Source of the DNA: Pseudomonas antarctica
GTDB taxonomy: Bacteria > Pseudomonadota > Gammaproteobacteria > Pseudomonadales > Pseudomonadaceae
Reading direction: 5' to 3'
Assembly: GCF_001647715.1 (NCBI RefSeq)
Contig: NZ_CP015600.1
Location: forward strand, 3,162,001 to 3,226,000
DNA length: 64,000 bases
Below the pieces are notes generated by a model. The model did no database searches and had not been told where the DNA came from. It worked only from the letters and a program-made list of their open reading frames with translations. The translations under genes were made by a program, and so were the position numbers. Shown in pieces: positions 53,714 through 62,200 of this stretch. Numbering within the stretch: the first letter of the stretch is position 1; every line of letters begins with the position of its first letter.

Positions 53714-53980
53714 ATGAACAAAATGATTGTGCACTGGCCTGAGAGGAATCCCCGCATGTTTTTAGCGGTAGCAGCGCTTGTCTGGTTCGGATTGTATGAA
53801 GCCCTGATTCCCGTATCAGAAGCTTTGGTCGCAGCGCTTCCTGTTGATCGTAATAGTCATCTTGGAGGCGCCTTACAATTTTTTCTCTACGACACGCCCA
53901 AAGTGTTACGGATATGTCTGAAGCGTGGTCTCTATCCGCTGAGCGATTTCCTCAACGCTTGGTGGAGTCTCTTCGAATGA
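53714..53980 (+). pseudogene. Truncated permease N-terminus, ArsP/DUF318 type
   Basis: From ATG 53714 (AGGAG 8 bases upstream) the first ~65 residues, MNKMIVHWPERNPRMFLAV...RNSHLGGALQFFLYDTPKVL, match the start of ArsP/DUF318-type permeases, which normally continue for about 300 residues with 8-10 helices. Here the frame leaves homology after DTPKVL and stops at 53980. A second frame (53914-54135) overlaps it and abuts the next gene; no family seen. Most of the permease is deleted. Confidence 0.7.
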
Positions 53981-54131
53981 TATCGCCGTCGTTAAAACAA
54001 TGGGAGCATAAATGCGCTGAATGGCTTGCGCATCAGCCACCAGCGCTGCACGAATTTTCAAAGCCATCTACGTCGTCCCTATTAAAACTTAGCAGTACCT
54101 TTTACCAGAACCTCTGTGCAGGAGATGCAAC

Positions 54132-54566
54132 ATGAGCATTGATTGGATCAACTTTACGCCTTGGACTTCCGCAGGCGGAGGGGCCTTGATAGGTCTGGCG
54201 GCTAGCTTGTTCGTTCTCGCAAATGGTCGCATCGCAGGCATCAGTGGTTTGATTGGAAGCGTGATGCAATTTGGCAGTGAAGGCTGGAGCGAGAAGGCGC
54301 TGTTTCTTCTTGGCCTAGTGATTGCTCCTTTGTTGTGGGGAGCCTTCACCTTATTACCGGAGATCGAGATCAAGGCTGAGTGGCCGGCTCTGATTATTGC
54401 GGGGCTGCTAGTAGGCGTGGGCACCCGTTACGGCTCCGGCTGTACAAGCGGTCATGGCGTTTGTGGGATCTCTCGACTGTCAGCCCGATCCATCACGGCA
54501 ACGATGTGCTTTATGTTCGCCGGTTTTGCGACGGTGTACGTCATTCGTCATGTGGTGGGAGCATGA
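54132..54566 (+). CDS. YeeE/YedE-family transporter subunit (PmpA-like)
   Basis: A 144-residue membrane protein with four helices and the family motifs GGALIGLAASLFVLANGRIAGISG and GTRYGSGCTSGHGVCGISRLSARS, in which the Cys residues handle thiosulfate or sulfane sulfur. AGGAG precedes ATG 54132. Coupled by ATGA to the next YeeE-like gene. Confidence 0.88.
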   Translation: MSIDWINFTPWTSAGGGALIGLAASLFVLANGRIAGISGLIGSVMQFGSEGWSEKALFLLGLVIAPLLWGAFTLLPEIEIKAEWPALIIAGLLVGVGTRYGSGCTSGHGVCGISRLSARSITATMCFMFAGFATVYVIRHVVGA

Positions 54567-54988
54567 AGATGATCAAGCTGAGCGCATTTATTTCTGGACT
54601 GATCTTCGGCCTAGGGCTTCTCCTGGCAGGCATGGCGAATCCCGCCAAGGTATTGGCCTTTCTTGACGTGGTCGGGGCCTGGGATCCGTCACTCGCACTG
54701 GTGATGGGAGGGGCCATCGCAGTGGCGGTTATCCCTCTGAATTGGGCGCGCAAGAATAAGCAATCCTTGCTAGGTGTACCCATGCAGTTACCGATGAAAC
54801 GAGAGTTGGATGCCCGCTTGATTGGCGGCAGCCTGGTGTTTGGTATTGGTTGGGGAATTGCGGGGATCTGCCCTGGGCCAGCGGTCGCTATTTTGCTTAC
54901 GGGGAACGGGAAAGTCACCACGTTCGTATTGGCAATGTTGGCCGGTATGTACTTGTTCTCTTTATTAGAACGTCGGCGAACGATCTGA
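54563..54988 (+). CDS. YeeE/YedE-family (DUF6691) transporter subunit (PmpB-like)
   Basis: A 141-residue membrane protein: LSAFISGLIFGLGLLLAGMANPAKVLAFLDV and FGIGWGIAGICPGPAVAILLTG, with the conserved Cys in GICPGPA. Pair of PmpA-like 54132-54566 with ATGA overlap. Such pairs are sulfur-compound (sulfite/thiosulfate) transport components. Start ATG 54563. Confidence 0.88.
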   Translation: MKMIKLSAFISGLIFGLGLLLAGMANPAKVLAFLDVVGAWDPSLALVMGGAIAVAVIPLNWARKNKQSLLGVPMQLPMKRELDARLIGGSLVFGIGWGIAGICPGPAVAILLTGNGKVTTFVLAMLAGMYLFSLLERRRTI

Positions 54989-55307
54989 TTAGGCGATAGC
55001 TATGAAAGCGGTCAGGACATATCCATCGGTTTAGTATTTGCACGCTACCTACTCTAAATTGCGCCAGAAAAATCTCATCGCCGGGTGCTGATTTTGATGC
55101 GTTCTCGCATCGGAAATTTAACTGCCCGCATTAAATTCTAGAGATCGTCGCTTGGAGCGGTGATATCCATCCTGCGTTTTATAAAGCTGGAAGTCCGGTA
55201 CTCAGACAACCTGCGGAAATCTTGACTTACCGCAGAAAAAAACCAGGAAAACCGATTAAAGTTTGAATATGGGATGTTTCCGTTTTTGATGATCCGAGGA
55301 GCACGCT
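54989..55307. other. Intergenic, no gene seen
   Basis: About 320 bp between the PmpB-like gene and cytochrome b561. No open frame of interest, no strong hairpin. It probably holds the promoter of the cytochrome gene. Confidence 0.6.
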
Positions 55308-55865
55308 ATGAGCTGGGAAAATACCGACAGCCGCTACAGCAGCTTGTCGATTGCGCTGCACTGGTTAATGCTCACGCTGCTTGCTGCTGTATATGCCTGC
55401 ATCGAGTTTCGTGAAGTTTTCCCCAAAGGCAGTGGCAACCGTACATTGATTGTTGAGTGGCACTACATGCTCGGCCTGACCGTGTTCATCTTGGTGTGGC
55501 TGCGCTTGCTGGTGCGCACCTTCGGCGTGGCACCGAAAATCACCCCCGCGCCGCCGGCCTAGCAGGTGCTTATTTCACGGGTCATGCACTTGGCGCTGTA
55601 CATGTTCATGATCGCCACACCGATCTTAGGTTGGTTGGTCGTGAGCGCTCAGGGACATTCGGTGATGTTCTATGGCATAGAACTAACGCCACTCGTGGGC
55701 GAAGATAAGGAGTATGCCGACCAGCTTAAGGAGTGGCATGAACTTATTGCCAGCACCGGATACTGGCTGATCGGCCTGCACGCCCTGGCCGGGCTGTTCC
55801 ATCATTACTTCGTGCGGGATAACACCCTGCTGCGCATGTTACCCAAGCGTAGCGACTCAGACTAA
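55308..55865 (+). pseudogene. cybB: Cytochrome b561 gene with one in-frame TAG stop
   Basis: The two open pieces 55308-55562 (MSWENTDSRYSSLSIALHWLMLTLLAAVYACIEF...TPAPPA) and 55566-55865 (MHLALYMFMIATPILGWLV...HALAGLFHHYFVRDNTLLRML) are in the same frame. They are split only by TAG at 55560-55562, where the family has PPAWQ, i.e. TGG (Trp) to TAG. Both heme His pairs (ALHW, EWHYML; MHLALY, GLHALAGLFHHY) remain. The 185-codon total matches b561-type cytochrome length. A single nonsense change, so recent inactivation, read-through or a sequence error. Confidence 0.9.
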
Positions 55866-56116
55866 AGCACAAAACTCCCGCAACTCTTCATGCCGCCGGC
55901 ATGCACGAACACCAGTCGCGTGTCCGACTCGCCACTCGGGTCGTTCAGTCTGCGGCTGACTTCACCTGAGGCTTCTTGCTGCCAGTAAGCCACGCGATCA
56001 TCAGCACCACCTTCCAAGACGACACCATAGAAGTCCTCCTGCGGGTATTGCAGCGACCTGGGATACTGAACCTGATGACACACATTGCCCCATGGGGCCC
56101 TCCCGATTTTTATCAT
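55862..56116 (-). CDS. Short hypothetical frame between cytochrome b561 and the ATPase
   Basis: An 84-residue frame on the minus strand (MIKIGRAPWGNVCHQVQYPRSLQYPQEDFYGVVLEGGADDRV...) with no ribosome site or family. It overlaps the end of the cytochrome gene by 4 bp. It may be a remnant of an unknown protein; listed for completeness. Confidence 0.3.
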   Translation of the reverse strand: MIKIGRAPWGNVCHQVQYPRSLQYPQEDFYGVVLEGGADDRVAYWQQEASGEVSRRLNDPSGESDTRLVFVHAGGMKSCGSFVL

Positions 56117-56142
56117 GACACATCACTCATAGCGGCCATTCG

Positions 56143-58746
56143 GTGAATACTAAGTTACCTGATTCTGGTTCACAGACACCGCTCGAGGGTTTGCGCGAAG
56201 AAGAGGTGCAGCAGCGTCTTGCGCAGGAGGGGCCAAACGAACTTCCCGTATCCCGACCACGCAGCGCGCTGCGTCTAATATGCGAGGTTGCCTTCGAGCC
56301 GATGTTCCTATTGCTGGTCGCGTGCGGCGCTTTGTATATGGTGTTGGGCGATGTCCAGGAAGCACTGATGTTGCTAGGCTTCGTCTTCGTCGTGATGGCT
56401 ATCAGCTTTGTCCAGCAGCGGCGCAGTGAACGCTCCCTGGATGCATTGCGCGATCTTTCCAGCCCAAAGGCTCAAGTGCTAAGGGAAGGGAGGGAGTGCA
56501 GCGTTCCTTCGCGGGATTTGGTAGTTGGTGATGTGGTAATGCTGGCTGAAGGTGATCGCGTACCGGCTGACCTGTTACTAACAACCTGCGCTAACCTTGC
56601 AATCGACGAGTCCTTGTTGACCGGAGAGTCTATGCCGGTAAGCAAGCGTGTCACACCGCAGTCTCATGCGCTTGGTGATCTAGCGCTTCAACCAACGGAT
56701 ACCGCCCTTGCGCAGGCATTTTCAGGCACATTGGTCACCAGCGGCACTGCCCGGGGACATGTGACAGCTACAGGCGAGCGCAGTGCGTTGGGCCGGATCG
56801 GCCAGTCACTCGCAGATATAGAAGTAGAACCTACTCCGACACAGCAGGAAACGCGCCGTGTGGTCAAGCGGATCGCTTTCATTGGCCTTGCGCTCGCGGC
56901 GGCGCTCGCCATCGCTTTCGGGCTGCTGCGCGGCGATTGGCTGCATGGGACACTTGCTGGTCTGACGCTCGCGATGGCTGTTCTTCCGGAAGAGTTGCCG
57001 GTGGTGCTGACGCTCTTTTTAGGCCTTGGTGCCTGGCGACTCGCACGTGAGAAGGTATTAGCGCGTAGCATCCCCGCCGTAGAGTTACTCGGTGCTACCA
57101 CCGTCTTATGCGTCGACAAGACTGGCACACTAACGGCCAACAGAATGACGGTTAAGCGCCTTTGGTCAGAGGAAGCGGTGTATGAAGTCGCTGAGGGCGG
57201 CGCGAAGGTGGGCTCACCTTTGCAGGAAGAACTTCATGGTGTGCTTGAGTACGCTGTTCTAGCTAGCCACCGTCATGCGTTCGATCCGATGGAGTCAGCA
57301 ATTGGCGAGGCCGGGCAGAGCCTGCTGGCACTCACCGAGCACCTTCATACTGACTGGACTCTGATCGATGACTATCCCCTGTCACCCGAGATGCTCGCAA
57401 TGTCGCGAGTCTGGCAATCTCCTGATCGGCAAGAGCAACTCATTGCCGCGAAGGGGGCCCCAGAAGCCATCGTTGATTTGTGCCATCTGGATCCCGCTCG
57501 CAGCGCGCTCATTGCCGCTAAGGTGTCGGCGATGGCTGCTGACGGGCTTCGCGTTCTTGGCGTCGCACAGGCTACCTTCATAGCCAAGGTTCTGCCGGGT
57601 ATACAACACGACTTTGACTTCAGGTTTCTTGGGTTGGTCGGCCTCGAAGACCCAGTGCGGCCAGATGTGCCGCAGGCTATTGCCGAATGCCGAGCAGCAG
57701 GCATCCGTGTGGTTATGATGACCGGCGACCACCCGGCTACAGCGATCTCGGTTGCAAGACAGGCGGGTCTAGGCGCCGATGCCCCTGTGATCACTGGAAC
57801 CGAATTGTCCACCCTAAGCGATGCGGAGTTAGACGTACGGCTTGCTGGGACGCAAATTTTTTGCCGCGTTAAACCAGACCAAAAACTGCGCTTAGTGCGC
57901 GCTTTCCGTGCACATGGCGATGTAGTTGCCATGACCGGCGATGGTGTCAACGACGCCCCCGCACTGAAGGCAGCCGACATTGGTGTTGCAATGGGCGCTC
58001 GCGGTACCGAGGTAGCACGCGAGGCAGCCGCTCTAGTTTTGCTCAATGATGATTTCGCGTCGCTGGTCACCGCAGTGCGCTATGGCCGCCGTATCTTCGC
58101 CAATTTGCGCAAAGCGATTGTATTTGTGGTGGCCGTGCACGTACCAATAGTCGGCCTATCTATGCTTCCAGTGCTTTTCGGCTGGCCGATGGTGCTCATG
58201 CCGGTGCACATCCTATTCCTACAACTGATCATCGACCCTGCCTGCTCGGTCGTGTTCGAAGCCGAACCGCTAGAGCCAGATGCTATGAAGTCTCCTCCAC
58301 GTCGGAGGGATCAACTGCTGTTCGACAGTGCGGTTATAACGCGCGGTATCTGCCAGGGTATTGGCTTACTGATACTTCTTCTGGCGACCTACGCGGGTAT
58401 TAGGTTTTTTGCACCGGTAGAGTCTGGCCGAGATGACCTTGCGAGAACATTAACCTTCGTCGTACTTGTACTGTCCAATCTCGCCCTGATCCATACGAAC
58501 AGGTCATGGGGTCGCACACGCTGGGTGGGGCATGGCGCGTTTGGTGTCCAGCTCATCTGGATCGCTTTCGCTACGTTCTCCATGTTGGCAATAGCGCTCT
58601 TTTTTCCGCCGGTCACCCGGTTGTTCTCATTCGTGACACCTGCGCCGGCGCTTATACTCTTCGCGGTTGGTATCGTCGCTCTCAGCTTGCTTTGGTTTGA
58701 GGTGGTGAAATGGGGGATAAGAATGAAGAACAAGCATAATGACTGA
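56143..58746 (+). CDS. Cation-translocating P-type ATPase
   Basis: An 867-residue P2-type ATPase from GTG 56143. Actuator motif LTGES near 167, phosphorylation D325 in CVDKTGTLT, hinge GDGVNDAPALKAADIG, and about ten membrane helices (MFLLLVACGALYMVL; TLAGLTLAMAVLPEELPVVLTLFLGLGAW; AIVFVVAVHVPIVGLSMLPVLFGWP). P-E-E-L-P in helix 4 fits Ca2+/Mn2+-like or H+/cation types. The ion is not determined. No adjacent regulator. Confidence 0.9.
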   Translation: MNTKLPDSGSQTPLEGLREEEVQQRLAQEGPNELPVSRPRSALRLICEVAFEPMFLLLVACGALYMVLGDVQEALMLLGFVFVVMAISFVQQRRSERSLDALRDLSSPKAQVLREGRECSVPSRDLVVGDVVMLAEGDRVPADLLLTTCANLAIDESLLTGESMPVSKRVTPQSHALGDLALQPTDTALAQAFSGTLVTSGTARGHVTATGERSALGRIGQSLADIEVEPTPTQQETRRVVKRIAFIGLALAAALAIAFGLLRGDWLHGTLAGLTLAMAVLPEELPVVLTLFLGLGAWRLAREKVLARSIPAVELLGATTVLCVDKTGTLTANRMTVKRLWSEEAVYEVAEGGAKVGSPLQEELHGVLEYAVLASHRHAFDPMESAIGEAGQSLLALTEHLHTDWTLIDDYPLSPEMLAMSRVWQSPDRQEQLIAAKGAPEAIVDLCHLDPARSALIAAKVSAMAADGLRVLGVAQATFIAKVLPGIQHDFDFRFLGLVGLEDPVRPDVPQAIAECRAAGIRVVMMTGDHPATAISVARQAGLGADAPVITGTELSTLSDAELDVRLAGTQIFCRVKPDQKLRLVRAFRAHGDVVAMTGDGVNDAPALKAADIGVAMGARGTEVAREAAALVLLNDDFASLVTAVRYGRRIFANLRKAIVFVVAVHVPIVGLSMLPVLFGWPMVLMPVHILFLQLIIDPACSVVFEAEPLEPDAMKSPPRRRDQLLFDSAVITRGICQGIGLLILLLATYAGIRFFAPVESGRDDLARTLTFVVLVLSNLALIHTNRSWGRTRWVGHGAFGVQLIWIAFATFSMLAIALFFPPVTRLFSFVTPAPALILFAVGIVALSLLWFEVVKWGIRMKNKHND

Positions 58747-58815
58747 CACGCCAAGACACGAACGACATCAACAACAGGGAGTTTCTTTTCGAGGTGCAAA
58801 AAAAAGCATCAGGGC

Positions 58816-59028
58816 TTAGGGAAGATTCAACGTATTGAGTTCGTCTTCTACGGCATTTGAAATATTTGACTCAATTCGTTTGAATGAGTCTGCAAGGCGC
58901 TCAGTGTATGCGCAGTTACTACATTTGCTGTTGGTAGAGTTTTTTCTTCTCTTTGAAACTGACTTGTGACGCTGGAAAACTGCTAACCCCTCAATTCCAC
59001 AATTTGGACACTCTAAAACGATTTTCAC
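58816..59028 (-). CDS. Small zinc-ribbon-like protein
   Basis: A 70-residue protein with two CxxC pairs, CPNC (residues 7-10) and CSNC, likely binding one zinc. GTG 59028 with GGAG 8 bases upstream is the start. The remainder is basic then acidic helix. Function unknown; could be a small regulator or nucleic-acid binder. Confidence 0.6.
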   Translation of the reverse strand: MKIVLECPNCGIEGLAVFQRHKSVSKRRKNSTNSKCSNCAYTERLADSFKRIESNISNAVEDELNTLNLP

Positions 59029-59297
59029 CAATCAAACTCCCTTTTTCTCTGAGTGCGCAAAGCTAAGAGTAGCAGCGCGATCTTGTCAGTGGCCGGCAGA
59101 ATTTTCATCGCTTTGATTGATCACGGAAGATCACGCACATTTGCCTCAAACTGCCCGAACACCGCGATTCTGATGAGCGAGATCCACGCAATGGGGTGTC
59201 GACGTTGAACAGGTCTTTGCTAATTAGGTTGGAAAACGACCATCGTAAGTGATCTGGCAATCAAGGTTCTCTGAAGAGGGCGTCAGTCAAAGAAGAT

Positions 59298-62200
59298 CTA
59301 CTCATCGTCGGCGTTCGCATATTCGACCTCATGCAACCCCGATACGGAAGAACGACACTCGACGTGAACTTGGTGCTCCACGCCGTCATCGATAAGCATG
59401 AGTGCGCCTCCTTCAACGTGCTTGTCATCCAGTGTTATTGAAGTGAGTCCGGTGATGCCTTGGGTTATTTTGAAATGGTATTGAGTCAAGCCGAATCGGT
59501 ACGTCAGCGTGAAACCGGGCCAGTCCTGCGGGATCAATGGCTCTATTCTGAGCATGTTTCCATTGCGCTGCAGACCTAGCAGCGACTCCATACCGAGACG
59601 ATACATCCAGCCGGCCGAGCCTGTGTACCACGTCCAACCACCGCGCCCGGCATGGGGTGCAAGACCATAAACATCAGCGGCCATTACATAAGGCTCGACT
59701 TTGTAGATGTCAATCCATGCACTGTTAAGAGGGGTCGCAGGGTTGATCAGGTTGATCAGCTCCCAAGCCTTCGCAGCATCGCCTAATTGAGCAAACGCCA
59801 TGGCTGCCCACACTGCGGCGTGGGTGTACTGCCCACCGTTCTCTCGCACACCTGGCACGTAGCCCTTGATGTAACCGGGGTCTTGTACGCCTTTGTCGAA
59901 CGGCGGGTCGAGTAACAGAATGGCCCGAACTTCAGGTTTCACCAGATACCGGTCAAGCGCCTGCATTGCCAAGCGCTGGCGCTTTAGAGAACCAACGCCG
60001 GACAGGACTGACCAGCTCTGGGCAATGGAGTCGATGCGGCAGTCGTCGTTGACCGATGAGCCCAGTGGCTGGCCGTCGTCAAACCATGCACGTCTGTACC
60101 AGGCACCGTCCCAGGCTGATTTTTCTAGGCTGTCGCTTAGCAGCTTGACGTGTTCGTCACAGCGTCGTGCGAACTCATCATCGCCGAACTGTTGGGCGAC
60201 ATTGGAGAAGCCTTTGAGTACATGACAAGAGAAAAATCCTAGCCAGACGCTTTCTCCCTGGCCCAAGTAACCAACGCGGTTCATGCCATCATTCCAGTCA
60301 CCGCTGCCGATCAGCGGCAGTCCGTGCTCGCCACGACGCATGCTGTGTTCGATGGCCCGTACACAATGCCGATAGAGGGGCTCGCGCAAGTCCGAGATAC
60401 CCGGCAGGTCGTAGTACGACTCTTCTCCACTGTCCAGTGCGCGCCCCGCCAGATAGCCGGCAGGCTCTGCGAGCACCGATAAATCATTGGTGACTTCTAT
60501 ATAGCGGTTCGTGGCCGCCACCAGCCACAAGAAATCGTCTGAGCACGACGTGCGCACGCCGCGATTAAGCGGCGGGTGCCACCAGTGTTGAACATCGCCT
60601 TCCTGAAATTGATGGTTTGCGCACAACAATAAATGAGCACGTACGGTTGCAGGGTCGGCATGAATCATTGCCATGCTGTCCTGGAGCTGATCGCGAAACC
60701 CGATGGCGCCCCCCGATTGGTAGTAGCCGCTTCGGGCCAGGAACCGGCAGGCGATGACCTGGTACATCAGCCAGCCGTTGAGCATGACATTCAAACCGGC
60801 TGACGGCGTTTTCACTTGGATCACCGAAAGCAACGAACGCCAGTGTTCTCGAACTTTCTGCAATTCCGTGGCTGCGACCTGCGCACCCCGGTAGTTTTGT
60901 ACCAATTGGGTGGCTGCGAGGCCGGTTTTTTCAGCACCCATGCGCAGAATCACTTCCGTGCTTTCTCCTGATGCAAGTGCTACCGCTACCTGGATCGCCG
61001 CACAAGGGTCCATGCCACCGCCGAGGCGTCCGGACAGCCCTGCGTGCTGCATAGCGGCGGGAGATTGAAGCGTGCCACTGCGGCCGATGAACTCGCCGCG
61101 ATCACCCGTGACAGTGTGATCAATACCGTCGGTATCGAAAAATGCCACACGCTCACCGAATTCGACCGAATAAGCATTACGGGCAAACAGTGCACCGCTG
61201 ACCGGATCGGATTGGGTCGTGACGTGCATCGCTGACTTGCCGCGTAAATCGCCCAACACCCATTCGATGTATCCCGTCACGGTGAGTTTTCGACTGCGGC
61301 CGGACAGGTTGCGCAGAATCAGTCGTGAGAACTTGATCGGCGCATCCAGGGCTACGTAAACCCACAACTCGGTCTTTATGCCATCTCCTTCATGTTCGAA
61401 AACGCTGTAGCCAAAACCGTGGCGTGTCTCGTACTTACCTGTCGCAGGGCATGGCTTGGGCGTGGCCGACCAGAAATGTCCGGTCTCTTCATCGCGTACA
61501 TAAATAACTTCGCCGCTAAGGTCGGTGACGGGGTCGTTGTGCCAAGGTGTGAGGCGGTATTCATGAGCGTTTTCCGCCCAACTGTAGGCACTCCCGGACT
61601 CAGACACCACGGTGCCCAGTTGTGCGTTCGCGATGACGTTTACCCAAGGCGCAGGTGTGGGCCCGGTTTCCGTCGTGTTAATCACATACTCGCAGCCATC
61701 CTCTGTGAAGCCGCCATAGTCGTTGCCCAGTAACAAAGGGCGAGTGTCTGGCGGCAACCTCGTTGCCGCTGGCGCGGGAAAGTATTGACGGGTTGCAACG
61801 AATGGCGCGTACACCGGGGCCACGCGCCGGCGGTTGACTTGCTCGGCGATAGAGCCTAACCCTTCACTGAGCACCAGCCATGCGACAGAAAGAAACAACG
61901 TACGATCTTCACTCGACATCTGCTGGGCAGTACGCGCGAATATCCCGCCGGGGCGATCCATCAATGTTGCTTCGCTGCCGGAGGTTACAAGCCCCATGAT
62001 CGCGTCCTGCAATTGCTGGCGGTAACCGCTCTGGTCTTCATTCCAGATCAACAGGTCCACAACCAGGCCTTTTTGACGCCAATAAGCGTGGGCCTGAATC
62101 ATCTTCTGGACCAATTCGAAGTTCTCCAGGCTTTTCACCTGCAAAAGCACGATAGGCAAGTCGCCGGAAATCGACTGCCCCCAAAGTCCCTGCTGGTTGC

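Noticed and set aside
53914..54135. 73-codon frame ending in ATGA with the YeeE gene
   Set aside because: No ribosome site before its ATG, overlaps the permease remnant, and no family seen; kept only as a note in the permease entry.
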